Origin: an uncultured Bacilli bacterium
Lineage (GTDB): Bacteria > Bacillota_I > Bacilli_A > RF39 > UBA660
Direction of reading: 5' to 3'
NCBI GenBank assembly: GCA_947628635.1
Contig: CANRAX010000023.1
Coordinates: 1-14,533 of the forward strand
Length of the DNA: 14,533 nt
The notes beneath the pieces were generated by a model that ran no database searches, had not been told where the DNA came from, and was given only the letters and a program-made list of their open reading frames with translations. The position numbers and the translations under genes were made by a program. Of this stretch, positions 5,561 through 12,817 are shown one piece after another. Within the stretch, counting starts at the first letter, position 1, and the number at the start of each line of letters is the position of its first letter.

Positions 5561-7933
5561 TTATTTATCTCTTAAGACAGCATTATGAGCCTTTTGTACT
5601 TTTTCAATAACATTGTTAAAAATAATCATTACTTCTTCTTCTGTTAAAGTTCTAGTTGGAGACATAAAAGTTAATTTATAGGCTAAAGACTTTTTATCAG
5701 CACCAATATTTTCTCCTGTATATAAATCAAACAGCTCAATATTAGTTAAAATTTTAGAAGAAGCTTTTTTAATAGTATCCATAATCTCTTTAGAAGTAAT
5801 ATCTTTATTAACTATAAAAGCAACATCTTTTATAATACTAGGATATTTAGATATGTCTTTATATTTCATCTTAGCTGTTTTTATGTTTAGTAATTTATCA
5901 AGATTAATTTCTAAGACATAAACATCATCCTTTAAAGTTTTAGGATGAACTTTACCTAAAAAACCAATCTTATTACCATTAACATTTATAGAAGCACTTA
6001 TACCAGGATGTAATTGTCTTGGAATATGTTCATCTTTTTCAAAAGTATAACGATTTTCATAACCTAAGAAGTCAAGTAACTCTTCAGCAATACCTTTTAA
6101 AATATAAAAGTCAACCTTAGTTTTCTTTATATCATAGTAGAACTCACCACTTAAAAGAATACCTAAATGTAAATCTTCTTTATACTTAGTGTCTTCTTTA
6201 TAAAAACATTTACCTATCTCAAAAATAGAAATATCTGAATTATTGCGAGCTTTATTATAAAGATAAATTTCTTTTAATGAGTGTAATAAGCTATTACGAA
6301 GAGCATTTCTATCCTCACTCATTGGATCATTCAAATAAATAGGTTCAAAATCATCAGTAGTAAAATCTTTAACATTATCTTTTGAGATTAAAGTATAACT
6401 TACTGTTTCATTTAGACCTAAGTCAGCTAATTTATGCTTAATAGCTCTTTTAGTTTTATTATAAGTACCTAAAGAGATATCTAAAACAGGTAGTTTTCCT
6501 TTGATGTTATCCATACCATAAATTCTTCCTACTTCTTCAATTAAGTCTTCTTCAATAGAAATATCTCTTCTTCTAGTTGGAACTTCTACTAATAAAGAAG
6601 TAGCTTCTTTACTAACAGTAAAAGCTAATCTTTCTAATATAGAAATAACTTCTTTTTCAGGAATAGTTATACCTAAAACTTTATTTATCTTATCTAAAGA
6701 AAGAGAGATTTTTTTACTTTCCTTAGAAATTTTATCATAAACTACTGTACCTTGCATAATTTGGGCATTAGCATATTTTTGTAAAAGAGCACAACTTCTT
6801 TCAATAGCCAGATAAGTTCTATTAGGATCAAGACCTTTTTCAAAACGATTGCTGGCTTCACTACGAAGAATTTTCTTAGAAGTTTTTCTAATTTTTATGT
6901 TATCAAATATAGCAGATTCAATTATGATATTTTTAGTTGTTAATTCAACTTCTGTTGAAAGACCACCCATAACTCCAGCCAAACCAACTGGAGAAGTTTT
7001 ATTTGCAATGACAATATCCTCAGGACTTAGAGTTCGTTCAATATTATCAAGCGTAATTAACTTTTCGTTTTCCAAAGCATTACGAACTATTAAAGTATCA
7101 CCAAGACTATCAGCGTCATAAAAATGAAGAGGTTGACCAGTTTCTAGCATAACATAATTAGATATATCAACAACGTTATTAATAGGTCTTATACCACTAG
7201 CAATAAGACGATTTTTAATAAAAGCAGGACTTTCTTTGATAGTAACATTTAAAGCCTTTTTTGCTAGGAAAAGAGGACAGTCAGAAGTAGCAATTTGAAT
7301 TTTAAATACATCGTTTACATCATCCTTTGTTTCAGTAAAACTTGTATCAATAGATTTTACTTTTTTATTATAAATAGCTCCTAATTCATAGGCCATACCT
7401 AAAATACTTAACAAATCACCTCTATTAGAAGTTAGTTCAAAATCAATTACTTCATCATCCAAACCTAGAGCTTTTATAGGATTACTACCAACTTCAACAT
7501 CATCAGCAAACTCATGAATGCCATCCTTATCTTTAGCTTCTAAAAATTTATTTTCTAAACCTAACTCTGCAAGGGAACAAATCATTCCGTTAGACTCACA
7601 ACCTCTAATTATACCTTTCTTAATAGTACCTCCTGGTAAAACAGCCCCATCTTTTGCCACTATTACTTTTAAGCCTTCTCTACAATTAGGAGCTCCACAG
7701 ACAATATTTAATTTCTCAGTACCAATATCGACAACACAAGTATGTAGATGATCACTATCAGGATGATTTGTACAAGACAAAATTTTTCCTACTACTAAGT
7801 TAGTACAATCAATTAAAGGATAAGCCAAATCATATTCATTACCAATACTAGTCATATCCTCAGCTATTTTTTTAATAGATAAATCTTTATCTAAGTCAAT
7901 ATAATCATTTACAAAGTTTCTACTTAATTTCAT
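5561..7933 (-). CDS. pheT: Phenylalanyl-tRNA synthetase beta subunit PheT
   Basis: Large subunit of the (alpha-beta)2 PheRS; it binds tRNA-Phe and carries the editing site that clears mischarged Tyr-tRNA. Visible in order are the OB-fold tRNA-binding domain (about 39-150, LVVGKILSCTNHPDSDHL), the B3/B4 editing region (SGIRPINNVVDISNYVMLE), the B5 domain, the catalytic-like core (about 480-680), and the C-terminal FDX-ACB anticodon-binding domain. The length of about 790 aa is normal. I chose the ATG at 7933 (MKLSRNFVNDYIDL, the usual family start, behind AAAGGATG) over an in-frame ATG at 7954. It overlaps the end of pheS by 14 nt, indicating coupled synthesis of the two subunits. Confidence 0.97.
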   Translation of the reverse strand: MKLSRNFVNDYIDLDKDLSIKKIAEDMTSIGNEYDLAYPLIDCTNLVVGKILSCTNHPDSDHLHTCVVDIGTEKLNIVCGAPNCREGLKVIVAKDGAVLPGGTIKKGIIRGCESNGMICSLAELGLENKFLEAKDKDGIHEFADDVEVGSNPIKALGLDDEVIDFELTSNRGDLLSILGMAYELGAIYNKKVKSIDTSFTETKDDVNDVFKIQIATSDCPLFLAKKALNVTIKESPAFIKNRLIASGIRPINNVVDISNYVMLETGQPLHFYDADSLGDTLIVRNALENEKLITLDNIERTLSPEDIVIANKTSPVGLAGVMGGLSTEVELTTKNIIIESAIFDNIKIRKTSKKILRSEASNRFEKGLDPNRTYLAIERSCALLQKYANAQIMQGTVVYDKISKESKKISLSLDKINKVLGITIPEKEVISILERLAFTVSKEATSLLVEVPTRRRDISIEEDLIEEVGRIYGMDNIKGKLPVLDISLGTYNKTKRAIKHKLADLGLNETVSYTLISKDNVKDFTTDDFEPIYLNDPMSEDRNALRNSLLHSLKEIYLYNKARNNSDISIFEIGKCFYKEDTKYKEDLHLGILLSGEFYYDIKKTKVDFYILKGIAEELLDFLGYENRYTFEKDEHIPRQLHPGISASINVNGNKIGFLGKVHPKTLKDDVYVLEINLDKLLNIKTAKMKYKDISKYPSIIKDVAFIVNKDITSKEIMDTIKKASSKILTNIELFDLYTGENIGADKKSLAYKLTFMSPTRTLTEEEVMIIFNNVIEKVQKAHNAVLRDK

Positions 7934-8984
7934 AGGTATCATCCTTTCTAGCAAATTGTTCTATAAAACGAATATCGTTACCATATATAGTTCTGATATC
8001 AGGAATGCCATATTTAAACATAGCAAAACGATCTAAACCAGTACCAAAAGCAAAGCCTTGATATTTTTTAGGGTCATAACCACACATTTGTAAAACATTA
8101 GGATGTACCATACCAGCTCCTAAAACTTCAATCCAACCAGTTTGTTTGCAAAGGTTACAACCTTTACCTTGACATTTAAAGCAGCTAACGTCAACTTCAA
8201 CACTTGGTTCAGTAAAAGGAAAGTAGCTAGGACGAAAACGAACTTCCGTTTTTTCACCCAAAATCTTTTTACAAAACAATTCAAGTGTTCCTTTTAAGTC
8301 AGCCATTGAAACATTTTCATCAATTACTAATCCTTCTATTTGCATAAATTGATGAGAATGAGTAGCGTCTTCATCACGACGATAAACTTTACCAGGACAA
8401 ACTATTCGAAGAGGCTTTTTCTCTACATTTTCTTCCATTGCTCGAACTTGAGCTGTCGAAGTTTGACTACGAAGTAAAAAATTTTCAAATTCATCCTTTA
8501 AATAAAAAGTATCTTGAGCGTCACGTGCTGGATGACCTTTTGGAATATTCAATTTTTGAAAACAATTTTCATCACTTTCAATTTCAGGTCCTTCATAGAC
8601 AGTATAACCCATTGAAACAAATAAATCTTCAAACTCTTCCGTAATTAAAGTCATAGGATGTAGAGAACCTCTTTTTATTTTCTTACTAGGTAAAGTGATA
8701 TCAATAGTTTCACTAGCTAGTTTTTTGTTAAGTTCTTCCTCTTTAAAAGCCTTTAATTTTTCATCATAGCTCGTATTAAATAAATTTCTTATTTCATTAA
8801 CAGCCATTCCAAAAGATTTTTTCTCTTCATTGGGAATATTTTTTATCTCACTATTTAATTCTGTAATTAAACCTTTTTTGCCAAGATATTTAACTTTTAA
8901 TTCATTTAAAAAAGTCTCTGTTTTTACATTTTGTAAATCCTCTTGCAATTCTTTTTTTATTTTTTCTAATTTTTCATTACTCAT
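7920..8984 (-). CDS. pheS: Phenylalanyl-tRNA synthetase alpha subunit PheS
   Basis: Catalytic subunit of class II PheRS, charging tRNA-Phe. An N-terminal helical coiled-coil arm (1-90) binds tRNA. The catalytic core shows HPARDAQDTFYL (151-162), motif 2 with YRRDEDATHSHQFMQIEG (201-218), FRPSYFPFTEP (250-260) and motif 3 GTGLDR (314-319). Four cysteines in CFKCQGKGCNLC (268-279) make the probable zinc knuckle common in Firmicutes PheS. The 354-aa length is slightly above the typical ~345. The ATG at 8984 is preceded by GAGGAGAT. Expression is expected to be set by the Phe T-box directly upstream. Confidence 0.98.
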   Translation of the reverse strand: MSNEKLEKIKKELQEDLQNVKTETFLNELKVKYLGKKGLITELNSEIKNIPNEEKKSFGMAVNEIRNLFNTSYDEKLKAFKEEELNKKLASETIDITLPSKKIKRGSLHPMTLITEEFEDLFVSMGYTVYEGPEIESDENCFQKLNIPKGHPARDAQDTFYLKDEFENFLLRSQTSTAQVRAMEENVEKKPLRIVCPGKVYRRDEDATHSHQFMQIEGLVIDENVSMADLKGTLELFCKKILGEKTEVRFRPSYFPFTEPSVEVDVSCFKCQGKGCNLCKQTGWIEVLGAGMVHPNVLQMCGYDPKKYQGFAFGTGLDRFAMFKYGIPDIRTIYGNDIRFIEQFARKDDTYEIK

Positions 8985-9004
8985 ATAAATATCATCTCCT
9001 CAAT

Positions 9005-9060
9005 AAAAAAAACTATAAACATAAGGGCGAAATTTTTCGTGGTACCACCTTATTTTATAG
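9005..9060 (-). terminator. Regulated terminator of the pheS T-box
   Basis: CTATAAAATAAGG (9060 to 9048) pairs with CCTTATGTTTATAG (9026 to 9013), one bulge or mismatch, followed by eight U (9012 to 9005). The left arm overlaps the conserved T-box bases, so this stem and the antiterminator exclude each other. The pheS ribosome site follows the U-run by about 10 nt. Confidence 0.9.
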
Positions 9061-9215
9061 TTTTACTATACACTCTATTCTCTTAACGCAAGAATTACGC
9101 TTAGTATTAGTAAGAACTCCGAAGACGAATTCATAAACTATTATTGATTATTTTCACCAACCATAATCTCTCTTCAAATAAATCATTTACTACTACTTCT
9201 TCATCAATGTCGATA
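9005..9215 (-). promoter_or_regulatory. T-box riboswitch, phenylalanine specifier (UUC), controlling pheST
   Basis: The transcribed minus strand contains, in order: a base helix (GAAGA near 9201 with TCTTC near 9121), AGTAG, AGAGAGA, GGTTGGTGAAAATAATC and the specifier-loop GAATTC (9132-9127), whose last three bases, UUC, are a Phe codon. About 75 nt later comes the conserved T-box AAGGTGGTACCACG (9051-9038), which contains UGGU to pair with the ACCA end of uncharged tRNA. A terminator follows. T-boxes read the charging state of one tRNA: uncharged tRNA-Phe stabilises the antiterminator and lets pheST be transcribed. Specifier and gene agree, so the assignment is firm. Confidence 0.95.
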
Positions 9216-9220
9216 GGTAT

Positions 9221-9249
9221 AATATATCATATTTCTTCTTTAAATTCAA
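9221..9249 (-). promoter_or_regulatory. Sigma-A promoter of the T-box-pheST transcript
   Basis: The minus strand reads TTGAAT (9249 to 9244), a 17-nt spacer ending in TGA (extended -10), then TATATT (9226 to 9221). It begins only 5 nt after the frr stop. Start of transcription near 9214 fits the 5' end of T-box stem I. No terminator follows frr, so frr transcripts may also read into the T-box. Confidence 0.7.
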
Positions 9250-9253
9250 ATTT

Positions 9254-9802
9254 TTAAACAGTTAAAAGTTCGTTTTCTTTTTCTTTTAATTTTTCATCAA
9301 CTTTTTTATTATATTCATTAACTAAATCTTGAATATCTTTTTCCATTGCTTTTTCGATATCTTCTGGAAGCTCTGCTTTTTTAATATCTTCTAAAGCGTC
9401 ATGACGTATATTTCTAATTGATACTTTACTTTCTTCACTAATAGCTTTAACTTGCTTAGCTAATTCACGACGACGTTCTTCTGTTAATTCTGGAATAATA
9501 ATACGAACAGTTTCTCCATCATTACTAGGATTATACCCTAAGTTTGAAGCTAAAATAGCTTTTTCAATAGCACTTAAACAACTTTTATCAAATGGCTTAA
9601 TTAAAAGTTGTCTTGCTTCAGGAACAGAAATTGTCGCTAATTGTTTCAAAGGAGTCAAACTTCCATAATATTCAACAGTAATTCCATCTAAACTAGAAGG
9701 ATTAGCACGTCCAGCACGTACAGTACGAAGACGCTTGTCTAAGTTATCAATTGCCTTATCTAATTTATCAGTTGCTTCTAAAATAATCATTTCACTATCC
9801 AT
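9254..9802 (-). CDS. frr: Ribosome recycling factor
   Basis: RRF splits the post-termination 70S complex together with EF-G. The protein has the L-shaped family pattern: a three-helix bundle and a small beta domain. Clear blocks are VRAGRANPSSLD (28-39), VEYYG (43-47), PEARQLLIKPFD (61-72) and IPELTEERRREL (103-114). At 182 aa it is about normal (185). The ATG at 9802 is preceded by AAAGAGATGA; an ATG at codon 5 is a weaker alternative. It lies 55 nt after the Lys-rich membrane protein and shares its promoter. Usually pyrH precedes frr; here it does not. Confidence 0.97.
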   Translation of the reverse strand: MDSEMIILEATDKLDKAIDNLDKRLRTVRAGRANPSSLDGITVEYYGSLTPLKQLATISVPEARQLLIKPFDKSCLSAIEKAILASNLGYNPSNDGETVRIIIPELTEERRRELAKQVKAISEESKVSIRNIRHDALEDIKKAELPEDIEKAMEKDIQDLVNEYNKKVDEKLKEKENELLTV

Positions 9803-9857
9803 TTAATCATCTCTTTTCTTAAATTAATTATAATATAAATTTTTATTAAAATAAAGA

Positions 9858-10568
9858 TTAAGCTTCACAAATATATAAAATTATAAGTAAAAAGAGAATT
9901 GATAAAACTGTAAATATAACAGCTAGTACAGCAACAATAATACTTAAAATATCTTTTTTAGGTTTAACAATTGTTTTATCTTCTTCTTCAATTAATTTTT
10001 TTATATCTTGTCTTAATATTTTAGATTGCTTTTCATCCAAGAAATCATCTGTTAATTTAACTGTTTGCGTTGAAGATACTGGTATTTCGGATGAAGTATC
10101 TTCCAACCTTTTTTCTAATTCTATTTCTTCCTTAGGATTTTTGATATCTAATTTATTATCAGCATAAATTTCTCTTAATTCTTTTTCTAGCTCTGTTTCA
10201 TTAATAATACGTGGTTCCAACTTCGTAGAAGATGTTGCTACTTTTTTCTTTGTAACACTAGAAGTTGCTTTTTTAGTTTGCTTTTTTAAAGAAGTATTTT
10301 TCTTTAAAGGTAACTCTTTTTTAGCTTTTATCTTCGTAGTTGTGGAAATTGTTTTTATTTCCTCTTTAGTTTGAGAAGTTTTATTTACCTGACTACTCGC
10401 TTTAGTAGCTGTTTTTGGAGGTGTTACCTTCTTAACAGTTTTTTTCGTTTGTGTTTTGCTTTTAGACGTAGATTTTGGCGTTGCTTTTTTAGCCACTTTT
10501 TTTGGTGCACTTTTTTGTTTTTTTACAGTATTAGACTTTTTTGTTTCCTCAGTATTAGACCCCTTCAT
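9858..10568 (-). CDS. Lys/Thr-rich tail-anchored membrane protein, histone-H1-like N-terminus (236 aa)
   Basis: Not a recognised family. Residues 1-117 are strongly basic low complexity with Lys-Lys, Ala-Thr-Pro-Lys and Thr-Lys-Lys repeats (for example KKVAKKATPKSTSKSKTQT), resembling bacterial histone-H1-like or AlgP-type tails. Residues 118-200 are mixed charge and probably helical with many Glu. Residues about 207-233 form one hydrophobic helix ending three residues before the stop. With no signal peptide and a C-terminal helix, it should be tail-anchored with the basic part in the cytoplasm, where DNA, RNA or ribosomes could be bound; this is inference from charge only. The ATG at 10568 has a good AGGTGGTGA site, and a strong promoter lies upstream. 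It sits between tsf and frr, where pyrH is normally found. Confidence 0.8.
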   Translation of the reverse strand: MKGSNTEETKKSNTVKKQKSAPKKVAKKATPKSTSKSKTQTKKTVKKVTPPKTATKASSQVNKTSQTKEEIKTISTTTKIKAKKELPLKKNTSLKKQTKKATSSVTKKKVATSSTKLEPRIINETELEKELREIYADNKLDIKNPKEEIELEKRLEDTSSEIPVSSTQTVKLTDDFLDEKQSKILRQDIKKLIEEEDKTIVKPKKDILSIIVAVLAVIFTVLSILFLLIILYICEA

Positions 10569-10591
10569 TATTTCACCACCTATTTCGCCAT

Positions 10592-10620
10592 ATTATATCA
10601 AATTTTATGATGAATTGCAA
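10592..10620 (-). promoter_or_regulatory. Strong sigma-A promoter for the Lys-rich protein and frr
   Basis: The minus strand reads TTGCAA (10620 to 10615), a 17-nt spacer ending in TGA (extended -10), then a perfect TATAAT (10597 to 10592). The ATG lies about 23 nt after the -10. It is the best sigma-A match in the window and shows that this gene and frr are not dependent on the rpsB-tsf transcript. Confidence 0.8.
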
Positions 10621-10698
10621 TTAAAATATGCATTTATTCTTAACTTTGTATTTCCTAAATTATAATATCCTAATTAAACTATTTTTGCAATTTATAAC

Positions 10699-10739
10699 AA
10701 AAAAAGTAGTATGAAACAATGTCAACATATTACTTTTTT
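10699..10739 (-). terminator. Intrinsic terminator of the rpsB-tsf transcript
   Basis: Immediately after the tsf stop, minus-strand AAAAAGTA-A-TATG pairs with CATA-C-TACTTTTT across a 12-nt loop, with one central A-C mismatch, and ends in seven U (10705 to 10699). Confidence 0.7.
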
Positions 10740-11615
10740 TTAGGCATTTTTAATTTGACTCATTACTTCACTAGCAAAGTCTTCTTGTTTCTTTTCAATT
10801 CCTTCACCAACAGCGTATCTTACCATTGAAATAATTTCACCATTATTATTTTTTACATAGTCTTTTACACTTAAAGCTGAATCTTTAATGAATGATTGTT
10901 CTTCAAGACAAACTTCTTTATAAAATTTATTTAATCTTCCAACAACCATTTTTTCAGCAATATCAGCACTTTTTCCTTCAGCCATAACTTGCTCTTTAAT
11001 GATATGACTTTCTCTTTCTACTAAGTCACTAGGAACACCTTCTCTATTTAAGGCCGTTGGGTTCATAGCACATGCTTGCATAGCAACATCTTTAGCTACT
11101 TCTGAATTAGCACCTTTTAAAACAACTAAAGTTCCAATCTTGCCACCCATATGTAAATAAGAACCGAAAACTTCATCATCTTCTTTAGTTACTTTTTCAA
11201 AACGTCTAAAACTGATTTTTTCACCAATTTTAGCAGTTAAAGCTACTAATTTATCGGTAATAGTTTCACCAGCAATATTGATTTGTAAAGCCTCTTCCAT
11301 TGTCTTAACATCATTTTCTAAAAGAGTTTTGGCTAAAAAATCAACAAAATTTGTAAATTCGGCATTTTTAGCAACAAAGTCTGTTTCAGAATTTACTTCT
11401 AAAATAACAGCATTATTACCATCTATTTTAATTTGACATAACCCCTCAGCAGCGATACGACTTTCTTTCTTAGCAGCTTTAGCAATTCCTTTTTCTCTTA
11501 GCCAATCAATAGCTTTTTCCATATCTCCATTAGTCTCTTCTAATGCTTTTTTACAATCAAGCATACCAGCACCAGTTTTTTCTCTTAATTCTTTTACATC
11601 ACTTGCTTTAAACAT
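10740..11615 (-). CDS. tsf: Translation elongation factor Ts
   Basis: Guanine nucleotide exchange factor for EF-Tu. The N-terminal UBA-like domain begins MFKASDVKELREKTGAGMLD, followed by the core with the EF-Tu-contacting TDFVAKN (78-84), and the C-terminal part is intact through HIIKEQVMAEGKSADIAEKM. Its 291 aa equals the usual Bacilli length. The ATG at 11615 follows TTGGAGGGA. It is the second gene after rpsB (66 nt gap with a hairpin), the near-universal rpsB-tsf pair. Confidence 0.98.
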   Translation of the reverse strand: MFKASDVKELREKTGAGMLDCKKALEETNGDMEKAIDWLREKGIAKAAKKESRIAAEGLCQIKIDGNNAVILEVNSETDFVAKNAEFTNFVDFLAKTLLENDVKTMEEALQINIAGETITDKLVALTAKIGEKISFRRFEKVTKEDDEVFGSYLHMGGKIGTLVVLKGANSEVAKDVAMQACAMNPTALNREGVPSDLVERESHIIKEQVMAEGKSADIAEKMVVGRLNKFYKEVCLEEQSFIKDSALSVKDYVKNNNGEIISMVRYAVGEGIEKKQEDFASEVMSQIKNA

Positions 11616-11641
11616 ATTTATCCCTCCAATTTTATTATTTT

Positions 11642-11671
11642 AAAATTAAAAGGGTGACTCTTTATCACCCT
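11642..11671 (-). promoter_or_regulatory. Hairpin between rpsB and tsf, possible partial attenuator
   Basis: The minus strand reads AGGGTGA (11671 to 11665), a 7-nt loop, TCACCCT (11657 to 11651), then TTTTAATTTT. The stem is perfect and GC-richer than its surroundings, but the U-run is interrupted. It starts about 10 nt after the rpsB stop and could lower tsf relative to rpsB or protect the rpsB 3' end. Confidence 0.6.
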
Positions 11672-11681
11672 AAAAGTTATA

Positions 11682-12731
11682 TTACTTAGATAATGCTTCA
11701 ATAAGTTCAGCTTTTTTCATAGTTGAATAACCTTTAACACCAGCAGTTTTAGCTTTTGACTTTAATTCTGCTAGAGTTAAGTCTTTTAAATTTTCTTCTT
11801 GTTTAGCTGGTTTATTTTCTTCTTTTACCTTTTCAACTTTTTTAGGCTCTTCAGTTACTTCCTTTTTAACTTTTTCAGTTTTTACTTCTTCTGTTTTAGG
11901 CTCTGCCTTTGCTTCTTCTTTCTTAGTTTCTTCTTTAATTTCCTTTTTTACTTCTTTAAAATCTTTTTTAATTTCTTTATCTTCTTTAGCCTTCTTGTCA
12001 TTTTTTTCAGCTTTTGCTTTATCATCTTCACTAATGTAGTCAACTATTTCATTACCATTAACTTCAGCAATAGCATTTGTTAATACACCAATTAATAATT
12101 TAACTGATCTAACAGCATCATCGTTACCTGGAATAACATAATCAACCATGTCAGGATCACAATTAGTATCAACTATACCAAATACAGGTATTCCTAAAAT
12201 GCGAGCTTCTTTAATAGCAATTTCTTCCTTACGAGGATCAACGATTACCATAGCTTGTGGCATTTTTTTCATTTCACGTATTCCTCTTAAGTTTTTATTT
12301 AATTTTTCATATTCTTTTCTAATTTTAATAACTTCTTTTTTAGGAAGAGCATCAAAAGTACCATCTGTTTCTTGTCTTTCTATTTCTTCCATACGTCTTA
12401 TTCTTGAACGAATAGTCTTAAAGTTAGTAAGAGTTCCCCCTAACCATCTTTCATTTACAAAATACATATTAGTTCTAACAGCATTTTCTTCAGCGGCTTC
12501 TTGAGCTTGTTTTTTAGTTCCAACAAACAAAATCTTTCCACCATTAGCAGCTATTTCCTTTAAGGCTTCATAAGCTTCTTCTAATTTCTTTACTGTTTTT
12601 TGTAAATCGATAATATAAATATCATCACGTGTAGTATAGATGTATTCCTTCATTTTAGGGTTCCATCTTCTTTTTTGATGTCCAAAATGAACACCAGCTT
12701 CTAATAAATAATTCATAGATACAATAGTCAT
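11682..12731 (-). CDS. rpsB: Ribosomal protein S2 with long C-terminal extension and Rho_N/SAP-like domain
   Basis: Residues 1-230 are a complete bacterial S2, with MNYLLEAGVHFGHQKRRWNP, NERWLGGTLTNF (93-104), VDPRKEE and GIVDTNCDPD (185-194); S2 sits on the back of the 30S subunit. The usual length is 230-260 aa, whereas this is 349. Residues about 235-314 are a highly charged Lys/Glu linker (KKEIKEETKKEEAKAEPK type), likely a long helix or disordered. Residues 315-349 form a compact Rho_N/SAP-like helix-loop-helix: LTLAELKSKAKTAGVKGYS then MKKAELIEAL. This motif in Rho and SAP proteins contacts nucleic acid. The linker is in frame with no stop or break and ends just before the rpsB-tsf hairpin. 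L20 in this window carries the same ending. The ATG at 12731 has GAAGGAG. Confidence 0.97.
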   Translation of the reverse strand: MTIVSMNYLLEAGVHFGHQKRRWNPKMKEYIYTTRDDIYIIDLQKTVKKLEEAYEALKEIAANGGKILFVGTKKQAQEAAEENAVRTNMYFVNERWLGGTLTNFKTIRSRIRRMEEIERQETDGTFDALPKKEVIKIRKEYEKLNKNLRGIREMKKMPQAMVIVDPRKEEIAIKEARILGIPVFGIVDTNCDPDMVDYVIPGNDDAVRSVKLLIGVLTNAIAEVNGNEIVDYISEDDKAKAEKNDKKAKEDKEIKKDFKEVKKEIKEETKKEEAKAEPKTEEVKTEKVKKEVTEEPKKVEKVKEENKPAKQEENLKDLTLAELKSKAKTAGVKGYSTMKKAELIEALSK

Positions 12732-12817
12732 AATTTTTTCTCCTTCGTTTTTTCTTCTATTAGCTTCGAATACTAATCACCTATTTAGGCACTAGATTAG
12801 TAAATTCACTAATATGT
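12732..12817 (-). promoter_or_regulatory. Structured rpsB leader with two mutually exclusive helices
   Basis: In the minus-strand RNA, ATTAGT (12813-12808) can pair with ACTAAT (12801-12796), 6 bp with a 6-nt loop. The same ACTAATC (12801-12795) can instead pair with GATTAGT (12778-12772), 7 bp enclosing a small CCT/AGG hairpin. A third partial match, CTAA near 12762, can pair with TTAG near 12776. No U-run follows, so it is not a terminator; any control would act on translation or through S2 binding. A weak promoter (TTGCAG at 12837, 17 nt, TATTAG at 12814) would start transcription near the first helix; otherwise rpsB is read through from rplT. Confidence 0.45.

Noticed and set aside
6849..7121. 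Plus-strand ORF of 90 codons inside pheT
   Set aside because: Antisense to a well-conserved coding region, no ribosome site, no recognisable protein; also the case for 7518-7751.
7934..7954. Seven-residue N-terminal extension of PheT from the ATG at 7954
   Set aside because: The site AAAGGATG lies within this stretch and serves the ATG at 7933, where family members begin.
8438..8644. Plus-strand ORF of 68 codons inside pheS
   Set aside because: Antisense shadow of conserved PheS catalytic sequence, without a ribosome site.
10371..10665. Two overlapping plus-strand ORFs antisense to the Lys-rich protein
   Set aside because: Phe/Cys-rich translations are the mirror of Lys/Thr-rich codons; no ribosome site, and they run through the promoter of the real gene.
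11799..12504. Plus-strand ORFs of 94 and 118 codons inside rpsB
   Set aside because: The first is a Phe-rich mirror of the Lys/Glu linker and the second is antisense to the conserved S2 core; neither has translation signals.
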